This document shows, piece by piece, positions 7,988-16,323 of a DNA stretch of 64,000 nucleotides (positions are counted from its first letter, which is position 1; every line of letters begins with the position of its first letter). Below the pieces are notes generated by a model. It was not told the DNA's origin. It made no database searches and was given only the letters and a program-made list of their open reading frames with translations. A program made the position numbers and the translations under genes. This DNA is from an uncultured Bacillota bacterium (GTDB taxonomy: Bacteria > Bacillota > Dehalobacteriia > UBA7702): positions 124,001 through 188,000 of the forward strand of contig CAKUYE010000001.1 in assembly GCA_934702375.1 (NCBI GenBank), given 5' to 3'.

Positions 7988-10444
7988 TTATTTTTCCAAA
8001 GCCGCCCAATCGGGATTATCCTTAACCGCAGTCCAAACCTCATAGTTTACGCCATCTTTTTCATAGCGTTCGTAGTCGTGGCTGTTGGTGGCCTCTTGAA
8101 TATCATAGTAGTACCACTTCGCAGTATCTATATTATCTTTCCAGGAGATCATACCTTTACAAAATGCATCGATCCGTTCCTTTTCGATGTTGCGATCGAG
8201 AACACGATTGACAAGGGCTACCGCTTCTGCCCGGGAAATCTTCTGATCCGGCTTGAAGGTACCATCGGGGTAACCACCAACCCAGCCTTTATCGGCAGCA
8301 ATGGCAATATAGACCTTTGCCCAATGATCTTCGATATCGGTAAAGTCCGCATCTTCCTTTGCCTTGTATTGATCAAAACGAGCCGCAATGGCCGTAAATT
8401 CCGCCCGAGTAATGGTATCATTGGGTTTAAATGTACCATCGGGATATCCGGCAAGAACCTGAAGCTTGGTCAAGGTTGAAATTGCCGTGTTATACCAATC
8501 ATTGGCACATACATCGGTAAAATCATTGGCTTTTACCATATTGGCAGTGCGAACGTCGTTCTTTAACAAACGGAAAAAGATGGTAGCAACCTCGGCACGG
8601 GTAATGGTGCCGTCGGGACGGATCATCTGATCGGGATAACCAATAATATAAGCAAAATGATTATCTCCGTCAAGAATCGACGGAACCTTGCCAACGGCGT
8701 AAGAAACGGTAGGTACTCCAAAGTCGGTGTCAGCCCCAAGGTATCTTTTCAAATTGTAAGCATCAAGGGGATCCCATTCTTCTTCGGGAAATTCTTCATC
8801 GCCGTCATTCACGCTCTGGGGCAAACATCCCTTTACATCATAGAAAAAGAGCATCGGTGTAAGAACGGCTTTATTATTGGTACGCAGACTTTCATAGCCT
8901 TTGGAACCATCGGCATCGTATTTACCGTAAATACCGTCGTCGGTTTCGGGGTTCGCTAAAACCTCGGTATAAGTCAGTTGCACCGGCACAAAGCTGCAAA
9001 CGGCTTCATTCATTGTAAAATAGAAGCCTTCCGCATCCTTCTCCCCGGGGAGATATTGGAGCAAATAGCGGTAAGATTCTTCGGTGCCGTTATCGGTTTC
9101 CACGGTTATCGGGCCAAAACCGTAATTGTTTTCATCAATTTTTACCGGAGCCAGGGTTTCTTTACCAACGGTAAGGGTCAGTTTGGCAGGGTCATTTACA
9201 AAATCAAAGTTATAACCGTCCTCCACATACCCCATGCAGTCGTAGATCCGGCTGCCTTCGGCGAGAAGATAAAATACATCGTAATACAAGCTTTCCATCA
9301 TGGTATAACCCGGCTTGCCGGCAACAATATTCAGTTCATAAGCAAATGCCGAATTAAAATAATCATAAACATGATACTGGGGATAATCCAATGCCGCATA
9401 GCAGTGTATGCCTTCGTCGGCCATTTTTTTCGTCAGGGTCATACATTCATAGACGGCACGATCCACACCAAGAGCATGAGGCTCTTCCATCCAATCTTCT
9501 TCGGTAACATAGGCCACGCTGTCTTTGGGGAATTCCTCATCATGCAGAGTAAGAATAGAATCGGCTTTGACGGCTGCCTTCATCTTGGCATAATCAACGT
9601 CATACTTGCCTTTATCATTGCCAACCCCGGCTTTGACATCCTCGTAGTAGGCATTCCAATCAAACTTGCCCCACTCCAAATAGGTATGATCCCGAGAATC
9701 CGTGTCGACACGGTTGATATAACCCCAAAGCCGGTTGGAAGCATCAAAACCATACTCCTTATCGTTGGCGTAGATCATTTGGGTTTCACCGGCAGCATTG
9801 TTGAAAAGAGAACCAATATCATCCATTACAGAGTAAATATATTTTCTGCTATTGGGAACATCCTTATCTTTTCCCAGCATTTCGTAGGCCGCCTGCAAAC
9901 CGGCATGAAAGTTGCAGCCTTCTGCAATGGCTTTGTGTTCATTAAAATAATCGTTCCAGGTATCCTTCTGAGAGGTATTCGATTCATCCTCTAGGGTATA
10001 GAGATTGCTGATCTTCTCCTTCAGGCTTTTAACGGTATCACCATTCACCGCTTGAAGCTCCAGAAAAGTAACAGCATTGCCGCGGTAAACAACGATACCA
10101 TACTTCAAGGAATCGGGACTTAAACGAGAATCCTTCATCGTTACATCCATGAAATCAAGAATTTCCAAAAGAACCGCCTGCGGCGCAGAAAGAGAAGAGA
10201 CATCAACCACAAAGACGATATCCGATTTCAGCGACTCTTTGGCAGAAGGGAGGGATAAGGTGATATCCGTAGTGTAGGTACCATCCTTTTGCAGCACAAG
10301 ATTTTCTGCAATCTTGGATTTGGAGATCGATTGGGTAGGTCCCTCGACCTCGGCGTCAGCTGCAAAAACAGCAAGGGGCGTCGTTGCGCAGATCAGCAAT
10401 GCCGCAAAAATCAGCATTACCAGGCGCCGTGCAATTACTTTCAT
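7988..10444 (-). CDS. Secreted vWA-like protein with three C-terminal SLH domains
   Basis: An 818-residue exported protein. A signal peptide ends near VFAADA (about residue 29). A von Willebrand A-like domain follows (DIVFVVDVSSLS at about 79-90, then DVTMKDSR... and GIVVYRG). Three SLH repeats occupy about residues 610-790 (IIGYPDQMIRPDGTITRAE, VLAGYPDGTFKPNDTITRAE, WVGGYPDGTFKPDQKISRAE). The MIDAS motif reads DVSSLS, not a clean DxSxS. Starts at ATG 10444 with AAGGAGG. It is probably wall-attached through secondary polymers; a role in adhesion is inferred only. A separate transcript. Confidence 0.82.
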   Translation of the reverse strand: MKVIARRLVMLIFAALLICATTPLAVFAADAEVEGPTQSISKSKIAENLVLQKDGTYTTDITLSLPSAKESLKSDIVFVVDVSSLSAPQAVLLEILDFMDVTMKDSRLSPDSLKYGIVVYRGNAVTFLELQAVNGDTVKSLKEKISNLYTLEDESNTSQKDTWNDYFNEHKAIAEGCNFHAGLQAAYEMLGKDKDVPNSRKYIYSVMDDIGSLFNNAAGETQMIYANDKEYGFDASNRLWGYINRVDTDSRDHTYLEWGKFDWNAYYEDVKAGVGNDKGKYDVDYAKMKAAVKADSILTLHDEEFPKDSVAYVTEEDWMEEPHALGVDRAVYECMTLTKKMADEGIHCYAALDYPQYHVYDYFNSAFAYELNIVAGKPGYTMMESLYYDVFYLLAEGSRIYDCMGYVEDGYNFDFVNDPAKLTLTVGKETLAPVKIDENNYGFGPITVETDNGTEESYRYLLQYLPGEKDAEGFYFTMNEAVCSFVPVQLTYTEVLANPETDDGIYGKYDADGSKGYESLRTNNKAVLTPMLFFYDVKGCLPQSVNDGDEEFPEEEWDPLDAYNLKRYLGADTDFGVPTVSYAVGKVPSILDGDNHFAYIIGYPDQMIRPDGTITRAEVATIFFRLLKNDVRTANMVKANDFTDVCANDWYNTAISTLTKLQVLAGYPDGTFKPNDTITRAEFTAIAARFDQYKAKEDADFTDIEDHWAKVYIAIAADKGWVGGYPDGTFKPDQKISRAEAVALVNRVLDRNIEKERIDAFCKGMISWKDNIDTAKWYYYDIQEATNSHDYERYEKDGVNYEVWTAVKDNPDWAALEK

Positions 10445-10460
10445 TTGTATTCCTCCTTAG

Positions 10461-10509
10461 ATAAAAATACCACTAGTACGCAAATGCCTTTTGGGTCCGG
10501 CATTTTTAT
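10461..10509 (-). promoter_or_regulatory. Hairpin in the 5' leader of the vWA-SLH gene
   Basis: Two pairings compete for the same bases: ATAAAAAT/ATTTTTAT (10461-10468 with 10502-10509) and AAATGCC/GGCATTT (10482-10488 with 10499-10505). It could be a simple stabiliser; no known riboswitch was recognised. Confidence 0.3.
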
Positions 10510-10601
10510 GGTGACACATTCATAATAACATAAAAATCCAGAAAATGGAATAGATATTAAAAATTTCTCAATAAAAACTTATCATTCCAAAGGAGCCCCA
10601 C

Positions 10602-10640
10602 AAAAAAAAGACTCCCCGGGATAAAACATCCCGAGAAGTC
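10602..10640 (-). terminator. Terminator of the copper operon
   Basis: On the minus strand, a 13-bp stem (10610-10622 with 10628-10640, two mismatches or wobbles) followed by eight T. Confidence 0.85.
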
Positions 10641-10656
10641 CTCCGGTACAGCAATA

Positions 10657-10920
10657 TTATGAACGCTGCCAAAAATGTTTTTTTGTCGATTCCTCAGAAG
10701 AAAACCCCTGCAGCGTATAACCCAAGGCTGCAACGGTTTCCTTTACTTTTTCTTCATCAAGAGGTTCTTCACTGGTAACAATCGTTTCTCCTTTACTGTG
10801 AGAAGAGGTCACTTTTTTTACCGAAAAAGCTTTGCGAATCGCATCATTCATATGGGATTCACACATTCCGCACATCATACCATCAATCTTTAAAGTTGTT
10901 TTGATCATGAGATTACTCAT
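10657..10920 (-). CDS. copZ: Heavy-metal-associated domain protein (CopZ-like copper chaperone)
   Basis: An 87-residue single HMA domain with DGMMCGMCESHM as the CxxC metal site and GYTLQGFSSEE near the end. It probably carries Cu(I) to CopA. It is the last gene of csoR-copA-copZ, 12 bp after copA. The motif MCGMCE differs from classical CopZ (MTCxHC) but matches the C-terminal HMA domain of the neighbouring CopA, which suggests a duplicated domain. Confidence 0.82.
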   Translation of the reverse strand: MSNLMIKTTLKIDGMMCGMCESHMNDAIRKAFSVKKVTSSHSKGETIVTSEEPLDEEKVKETVAALGYTLQGFSSEESTKKHFWQRS

Positions 10921-10932
10921 CCTTTCTTCCTT

Positions 10933-13485
10933 TTATTTTATGGAAATCACTTTGTAGCCCTGGTCCTCCACGGCAGTTTTTAACAGATCATTGGCAACAG
11001 GCTCCGTCAATATTACCGTAGCAGCTCCCCGTTCGTGGCTGGGGGAAGCAGATTCCACACCGGGAACTGACTCCAAGGCCTTTTTTACCATGGCTTCACA
11101 ATGGCCACACATCATGCCCTTTATTTTCATCACCCGGCATAACTCCGGATCAGAATCATCGGCGGAAGTGATGACCTCACCTAGAGAACGCCGAATTTCC
11201 TCACTGTGACGGCGAGCCCGATCTCTATCATTGCGATACAGCTTTACAAAATTTAACCGCAAAGCATTGGAAACAACGCAAAAGCTGGAAAGGCTCATAG
11301 CCGCCGCTCCAAACATGGGATTCAACGTTAACCCCAGAGAAACAAAACAACCGGCAGCCAAAGGAATACCGATGACATTATAGATAAAAGCCCAAAAGAG
11401 ATTTTCGTGAATATTTCGCAAAGTACTGCGGCTCAAGCGAATGGCTCCGGGAACATCGGCCATGTCACTTTTCATCAACACCACATCGGCAGCATCCATG
11501 GCCACATCAGTACCGGCGCCGATAGCAATGCCAATATTGGCACAGGTCAGTGCCAGCGCGTCATTGATGCCATCGCCAACCATGGCTACACGGCCTTTCT
11601 TTTGCAGGCGACGAATAACATCGGCTTTCCCTTCAGGAAGTACTCCGGCAATAATTTTATCAACACCGGCTTTTTTGCCAATTGCTTCAGCAGTAAAGGC
11701 ATTGTCGCCGGTAAGCATTACCGTGGGAATTCCCATACGATGAAGATCGCCAATGGCAGCGGCACTGTCTTCCTTTATGGTATCGGCAACGGCAATCATG
11801 CCAAGGAACTGACCATCCTCAAGAAAGAGCAACGGCGTTTTACCTTCTTTTGCCAAAGACTCCGCTTCGGAAACCACTTCCGCCTTGAGATCACACTGCT
11901 CCGCGACAAAAGTTAAGCTGCCGCCAATAACGGTTTTTTCGGCTACCGTTGCCGTTACCCCATTGCCGGGGAGAGCTTTAAAGTCGTTCACCGTTTCTTT
12001 TTTCAATCCACGTTCTTCAGCTTCCGCCACAATAGCCTTTGCCAAAGGATGCTCACTGGCCGATTCCAGAGCATAGGCTTTCTGCAACAGATTTGAAGCG
12101 GAAATATTTTCGGCAGGGAAAATATCGGTAACCTTAGGCTCACCGGTGGTTACGGTACCGGTTTTATCAAGAACAACGATATCTACCTTTCCGGCTTCCT
12201 CCAGAGAAACGGCCGTTTTAAAGAGAATACCATTCTTTGCGCCTAAACCGCTGCCCACCATAATCGCCACCGGTGTTGCCAGCCCCAGAGCACAAGGACA
12301 GCTGATGACCAACACTGAGATCCCCCGAGCCAAAGCAAAACCGAAGGTCTGGCCGATTAAAAGCCAAACAACAGTAGTAACGATAGCAATCGAGATCACC
12401 ACCGGCACAAAGATGCCGGAAACCTTATCGGCAACCTTTGCAATGGGAGCCTTGGTGGCGGCAGCATCACTTACCATGGTGATAATTTGAGAAAGAGCCG
12501 TATCTTTCCCTACACGAGTTGCTTCACAGCGCAAAAAACCGGAGCGATTGATGGTAGCCGCAGAAACCTCATCGCCAACACCTTTATCCACAGGAACGCT
12601 TTCGCCGGTCAAAGCAGATTCATCCACAGCGCCGGAGCCGGAAAGAATTACACCATCCACAGGGATACTTTCCCCGGGGCGAACAATAAAGACATCTCCC
12701 TTTTTTACTTGCTCTACGGGAACAGCAACTTCTGTCTCTTCCCGCAGCAATGTGGCCTGTTGGGGCGAAAGCTCCATTAGGGAACGCAAGGCATTGGTAG
12801 TTTTCCCTTTGGAGCGAGCCTCCAATAGCTTCCCTACGGTAATCAAGGTCAGAATCATTGCGGCAGACTCAAAATAGAATTCATCCATATAGGTCATAAC
12901 CACCGCCATATCTCCCCGGGCTTCGGCTCCGGTCATGGCAAACAGAACATAAACGCTCCAGAGAAATGCCGCAGAAGCCCCCAGAGCCACCAGAGTATCC
13001 ATATTTGGCGCCCGGTGGAGAAGACTGCGAAAACCGCTAATAAAGAATTTCTGATTGATCACCATAATGATCCCGGCCAATAACAGCTGAACCAGGCCCA
13101 TGGCAACATGATTGCCTTCAAACCAGGCAGGCAAGGGCCAGCCCCACATCATATGCCCCATGGAAAAATACATCAGGATCACAAGGAAAATCACAGAAGC
13201 AACAAGTCTGCGCCGTAAAACAGGAGAATCATGGTCGGCCAGGGCATCGGCCTCGGCAGAAGAATTGTTATGTTCGGCAGCTTCAAGCCCCTTTACCGAA
13301 GCGCCGTAACCGGCTGCCTTCACCGCGGCAATCACAGCCTCGTTGCTTGCTGTGCCATTCACCGACATGGAATTGGTAAGAAGACTTACGGTACAAGCCG
13401 TTACACCGGGAACCTTGGCCACTGCCTTTTCTACCCGGGCGGAACAAGCCGCACAACTCATACCGGTCACTTGATATTGCTGCAT
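10933..13485 (-). CDS. copA: P1B-type Cu(I)-exporting ATPase with N- and C-terminal HMA domains
   Basis: An 850-residue membrane pump. It has an N-terminal HMA domain (GMSCAACSARV), eight predicted membrane segments, TGESVPVDK, the copper-site CPC at about 396-398 (SCPCALGLATP), phosphorylation motif DKTGTVTTGEP at about 440, SEHPLAKAI and MVGDGINDALAL. An extra HMA domain closes the protein at about 783-850 (KIKGMMCGHCEAMV), which most CopA proteins lack. It exports Cu(I) using ATP. It lies between csoR and copZ and is expected to be derepressed by copper through CsoR. Confidence 0.93.
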   Translation of the reverse strand: MQQYQVTGMSCAACSARVEKAVAKVPGVTACTVSLLTNSMSVNGTASNEAVIAAVKAAGYGASVKGLEAAEHNNSSAEADALADHDSPVLRRRLVASVIFLVILMYFSMGHMMWGWPLPAWFEGNHVAMGLVQLLLAGIIMVINQKFFISGFRSLLHRAPNMDTLVALGASAAFLWSVYVLFAMTGAEARGDMAVVMTYMDEFYFESAAMILTLITVGKLLEARSKGKTTNALRSLMELSPQQATLLREETEVAVPVEQVKKGDVFIVRPGESIPVDGVILSGSGAVDESALTGESVPVDKGVGDEVSAATINRSGFLRCEATRVGKDTALSQIITMVSDAAATKAPIAKVADKVSGIFVPVVISIAIVTTVVWLLIGQTFGFALARGISVLVISCPCALGLATPVAIMVGSGLGAKNGILFKTAVSLEEAGKVDIVVLDKTGTVTTGEPKVTDIFPAENISASNLLQKAYALESASEHPLAKAIVAEAEERGLKKETVNDFKALPGNGVTATVAEKTVIGGSLTFVAEQCDLKAEVVSEAESLAKEGKTPLLFLEDGQFLGMIAVADTIKEDSAAAIGDLHRMGIPTVMLTGDNAFTAEAIGKKAGVDKIIAGVLPEGKADVIRRLQKKGRVAMVGDGINDALALTCANIGIAIGAGTDVAMDAADVVLMKSDMADVPGAIRLSRSTLRNIHENLFWAFIYNVIGIPLAAGCFVSLGLTLNPMFGAAAMSLSSFCVVSNALRLNFVKLYRNDRDRARRHSEEIRRSLGEVITSADDSDPELCRVMKIKGMMCGHCEAMVKKALESVPGVESASPSHERGAATVILTEPVANDLLKTAVEDQGYKVISIK

Positions 13486-13539
13486 AAAATCACCTCACTT
13501 TTCCAATTATGCCAAAATTCTATCAAACTTATGCGGCAG

Positions 13540-13863
13540 CTATTTCATTAGTTTTTGCAAAGTTGCCATTAGTTCATCAATCACTTCATCCTTGCCTTCA
13601 CGGATATCCCGGGCCACACAGCCATGAATATGAGCCGTCAAAAGCTCTCGATTAAAGGCAGTGAGAGCAGCATTGGCCGCCGCCGATTGGATCAGAATAT
13701 CATTACAGTAGGCATCCCGCTCAATCATGGCTTCCAAACCGCGGATTTGACCTTCGATTCGTTTTAACCGATTCAACAGCTTCTTTTGCTCTTCCTTACC
13801 GCGTATCGTATGTTTTTCATGATCCATAGAACTGCAACAGCAGCATTTTTTCTTTTCGTCCAT
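13540..13863 (-). CDS. csoR: Copper-sensing transcriptional repressor CsoR
   Basis: A 107-residue all-helical DUF156 protein. The copper ligands Cys-His-Cys are present in YCNDILIQ and LLTAHIHGCV; RLKRIEGQIRGLEAMIE is the DNA-binding helix region. An unusual N-terminal CCCCSSMDHEKH may bind additional metal. ATG 13863 is chosen because the GGAGG at 13871-13875 is its ribosome binding site; the ATG at 13878 lies upstream of that site. It autoregulates the csoR-copA-copZ operon. Confidence 0.92.
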   Translation of the reverse strand: MDEKKKCCCCSSMDHEKHTIRGKEEQKKLLNRLKRIEGQIRGLEAMIERDAYCNDILIQSAAANAALTAFNRELLTAHIHGCVARDIREGKDEVIDELMATLQKLMK

Positions 13864-13880
13864 AAAAAACCTCCACATAA

Positions 13881-13931
13881 AATACCCCCGGAGGGTATTT
13901 TAATCATATACCCTTCGGGGGTATTTGTCAA
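13881..13931 (-). promoter_or_regulatory. csoR promoter with two CsoR operators
   Basis: Minus-strand promoter TTGACA (13926-13931), 17-bp spacer, TATGAT (13903-13908). Operator 1 (13908-13924, ATACCCTTCGGGGGTAT on the plus strand) fills the spacer. Operator 2 (13881-13900, ATACCCTCCGGGGGTAT on the minus strand) lies just past the start site. Both match the known Bacillus CsoR site TACCCTACGGGGGTA. Confidence 0.88.
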
Positions 13932-14067
13932 GATAGGCCGGAATACTTAAGCAAATCTCAACAAAAATAATCTATTTAAAAAAGATTTCATAATAAGGAC
14001 CGATCCACCACAGCCATTGCATGAGTGTAAAAGGAACCCCAAAACAATAGGTACAGCAGAATACAAT

Positions 14068-14655
14068 TCAGACTTTGGCAACCTCAAAAAGGCCGTGGCG
14101 ATTGCAATAAGCGTAAACCTTGCCCCGACGGATTCGGGGCAGACGGGTTTCGGGGTTTTGCTCCGGATACCACTTTACGATCTGCACTCGGTCACCGGAA
14201 ACATGGGCGATAAAGGAAATATAATGATCTTTGGTCATGGGATGTTCCATTGTGAGATAATATTCGTTTTCCACCGTTGTCAAAGTCACGCCGTGATTTT
14301 CATCGGACGGTTCCGCCTCCAACGGCGGCAGGTGTACACCGCAGCAGCTGATATCTGCATTCCCCGCAGCATAGATCACATTGCCGCAAAGGGGGCAAAC
14401 AAAGAAATGGCCTCGGGCCATATTGGCGGCGCGATTGCGATTTTCCAACCATTCTCCCCGCAGCAGCTCCGCCACGGATACACCTAAGGCCCCGGCTAAG
14501 GGCGTAAGCAAAGAAATATCCGGCAGGCCTTTTCCCGTCTCCCATTTCGATATGGTTTTATCGCTGACGGAGATGATCTCCGCCAACTGTTTTTGCGTAA
14601 AGCCTTTTTTCTCCCGCAGCGAACGAATGGTTTCGCCGGTAACATATTGATTCAT
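14068..14655 (-). CDS. XRE-type HTH domain fused to a complete desulfoferrodoxin
   Basis: A 195-residue fusion. Residues 7-65 are an XRE helix-turn-helix (KQLAEIISVSDKTISKWE). Residues 85-105 are a desulforedoxin-like FeCys4 site (CPLCGN...CCG; Cys87, 90, 104, 105). Residues 118-190 are a superoxide reductase centre with ligands His121, His138 (MEHPM), His144 (DHYIS), Cys184 and His187 (YCNRHG). It is either a redox- or superoxide-responsive regulator or a bifunctional protein. ATG 14655 has AAGGAG; a longer frame to 14721 overlaps the promoter. No partner gene is in an operon with it. Confidence 0.85.
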   Translation of the reverse strand: MNQYVTGETIRSLREKKGFTQKQLAEIISVSDKTISKWETGKGLPDISLLTPLAGALGVSVAELLRGEWLENRNRAANMARGHFFVCPLCGNVIYAAGNADISCCGVHLPPLEAEPSDENHGVTLTTVENEYYLTMEHPMTKDHYISFIAHVSGDRVQIVKWYPEQNPETRLPRIRRGKVYAYCNRHGLFEVAKV

Positions 14656-14703
14656 GATAAACGCTCCTTTTCTATAAAAAACTCCTCCGGAGATTGTACC
14701 TTT

Positions 14704-14732
14704 ATCATAAACCGCCCACAAAAAAAATACAA
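14704..14732 (-). promoter_or_regulatory. Promoter of the XRE-desulfoferrodoxin gene
   Basis: TTGTAT (14727-14732), 17-bp spacer, TATGAT (14704-14709) on the minus strand. The imperfect palindrome CCTACGTTCCGTAGG lies just upstream at 14733-14747 and could be an operator. Confidence 0.6.
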
Positions 14733-14750
14733 CCTACGTTCCGTAGGCCA

Positions 14751-14818
14751 TAAAACAGACGGCTGCAAAAGGCCCTTTACTCGGTAAATTTACCATCGTA
14801 GGTCTTTCGCAACCGTCT
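14751..14818 (-). terminator. Structured terminator after yjdF
   Basis: Stem AGACGGTTGC/GCAGCCGTCT (minus strand; 14809-14818 with 14757-14766) encloses the perfect palindrome GGTAAATTTACC and is followed by GTTTTA. The T tract is weak. Confidence 0.5.
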
Positions 14819-14830
14819 CTTTGCCGTCGA

Positions 14831-15250
14831 TCAGTGGCCGCGATGCTTTTCTCTGTGCTTTGCTTTACGCAAGAGAAATTTTCGCTCTTTTTCCGCTTCC
14901 CGACAGTCTCGGCGTTGGCATTTCTGCGCCGCCTTACTTTGTTCATACTGGAGCTTTAAAGCCTGCTGCGCCTTGGTACCGACGCCCTGCCCTCGGGTCT
15001 GCTTTTGGATCTGCCGCTGCAAACGCTTGAGGTTGACCGGTAAGGCGGCAAGTCGCCGCGCTCCATCGGGAACACTAAACCGCAACCGGCGGTAGTGCTT
15101 CAAAAGAAATGCATGAACCTCATAATCTTTTGGTTCGGCACCAAAGGTGATCTTGCAAACCTCATAGCCGGCAGCCGTCTCCCGTTCATAATAGCCGACC
15201 CAAAAGGGCTCTTCAAAACATACCGTAAACGTTGCTGTTACTGTTTCCAT
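14831..15250 (-). CDS. yjdF: YjdF family protein (DUF2992)
   Basis: A 139-residue protein. The N-terminal beta-rich DUF2992 domain contains FEEPFWVGYYER and ITFGAEPKDYEVHAFLLKHY; the C-terminal third is very basic and helical (REAEKERKFLLRKAKHREKH). YjdF proteins are of unknown biochemical activity; the family is typically controlled by the azaaromatic-sensing yjdF riboswitch, suggesting a role in handling toxic heteroaromatic compounds. ATG 15250 follows AAGGAGG; the in-frame upstream codon is in the leader. Confidence 0.88.
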   Translation of the reverse strand: METVTATFTVCFEEPFWVGYYERETAAGYEVCKITFGAEPKDYEVHAFLLKHYRRLRFSVPDGARRLAALPVNLKRLQRQIQKQTRGQGVGTKAQQALKLQYEQSKAAQKCQRRDCREAEKERKFLLRKAKHREKHRGH

Positions 15251-15388
15251 GGCAATTCCTCCTTTATAAAAAGACAAAGAAAGGACAACCAAGGAGGCAG
15301 GTTACTGACAGCCAAAGCTGCGCCCGGACTACCAACCGGACCGTGTTTTTATCTTCGCCGGGGCAGAGCATCCTCCGCCGCCTGTAAA
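15251..15388 (-). ncRNA. Probable yjdF riboswitch (leader of yjdF)
   Basis: About 135 nt of GC-rich, structured 5' leader between a clear promoter and yjdF. Visible pairings include CAGC/GCTG around TTTG, CCGG/CCGG, and CAGG near the 5' end with CCTG near the 3' end. Assignment rests mainly on the gene it controls; I could not align it to the motif by eye. Confidence 0.6.
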
Positions 15389-15391
15389 TAA

Positions 15392-15420
15392 ATTATAAGA
15401 TAAACCAATCTCCGACGCAA
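15392..15420 (-). promoter_or_regulatory. Promoter of the yjdF leader
   Basis: TTGCGT (15415-15420), 17-bp spacer, TATAAT (15392-15397) on the minus strand. Confidence 0.7.
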
Positions 15421-15613
15421 GAAAAGTTTTTCGGAAATATGTCAAATACCTTTGATATATTTCCTTTACATCTTTCCGAATATCACTTTTTTTGATCACG
15501 CAAAACATTACCTTTTACAGCAGATCACCATGACCCGAAATACAGATAAAGACAGACACGGTACAGCGCTAAATCATTGCGCTGTACCTTTTTCTTTTGG
15601 CCTCCTTCGAGAT

Positions 15614-15934
15614 ATTCCACTTTTCGCATATTTTGAATCCAAAGGCTATCAGGTAGTCAACATCGGCGTCGATGTTACGCCGGAAGCCTTTGAAAAGGCG
15701 GTACGAAAATATCATCCTCAGGTATTGGCCATGTCGGCATCCCTCACCACCACACTGCCCTCGATGCAGAAGTGCATGGAGCATCTGGAAAAGAAGGGAC
15801 TGCGAAAAAATATGCGCATCATCGTTGGCGGCGCACCGGTAACAAAACAATTTGCTCAACAACTCAACGCCGATTTTTACGCCGACAATGCCAAGGAAGC
15901 CCTCCAATGGCTTCTGGAAAATTTCATTATATAG
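15614..15934 (+). pseudogene. Remnant of a corrinoid-binding methyltransferase protein (MtaC/MttC-like)
   Basis: The last 107 codons resemble the C-terminal half of a cobalamin-binding domain: YFESKGYQVVNIGVDVTPE, LAMSASLTTTLPSM, IIVGGAPVTKQFA and NADFYADNAKEAL. The N-terminal helical bundle and the DxHxxG histidine that ligates cobalt are absent; the frame upstream to 15452 shows no similarity. It is therefore a 5'-truncated relic. Its stop TAG is followed in the same frame by a Fic fragment, marking a deletion or recombination junction. Confidence 0.75.
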
Positions 15935-16210
15935 CGGTATTGTCCCGCAAAGCTGGCAAGATTTCATATTGAGTTTGAAGGGATTCACCCTTTCATCGAT
16001 GGCAACGGCCGCACCGGCCGTTTACTGGTAAATTTAGAGCTGATGAAAGCCGGCTACCCACCGATTGATATTAAATTTACCGACCGACGGGCCTATTATG
16101 AAGCCTTTGACACGTATTACATAAAAAACGACTCATGGGCAATGGAGAAACTGTTTGCAAAATATATCAACGAGCAACTGGATCGATATCTCGCTATGCT
16201 TCAAAAATAA
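15935..16210 (+). pseudogene. Remnant of a Fic-family protein (C-terminal part)
   Basis: About 91 in-frame codons without a start. They include the Fic active-site motif GIHPFIDGNGRTGR and following LLVNLELMKAGYPPIDIKF, ending in AKYINEQLDRYLAML. Fic proteins transfer AMP or other groups to target proteins; the inhibitory and N-terminal parts are missing here. Not expected to be expressed. Confidence 0.8.
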
Positions 16211-16218
16211 GAAAAAAC

Positions 16219-16267
16219 ACGGCTTATCAAGTTCGGTGACCACCGCATCATGATAAGCCGTATTTTT
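16219..16267 (+). terminator. Terminator after the Fic remnant
   Basis: 11-bp stem ACGGCTTATCA (16219-16229) / TGATAAGCCGT (16251-16261), then ATTTTT. Confidence 0.85.
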
Positions 16268-16323
16268 ACGCAGAAAAAGATCTTGCAGCCAAAGCACCAC
16301 GTAAATTATCCGAAATTATCCGA

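Noticed and set aside
8978..9994. Plus-strand frame of 338 codons opposite the vWA-SLH gene
   Set aside because: Shadow of the minus-strand gene, which has a signal peptide, known domains and a ribosome binding site.
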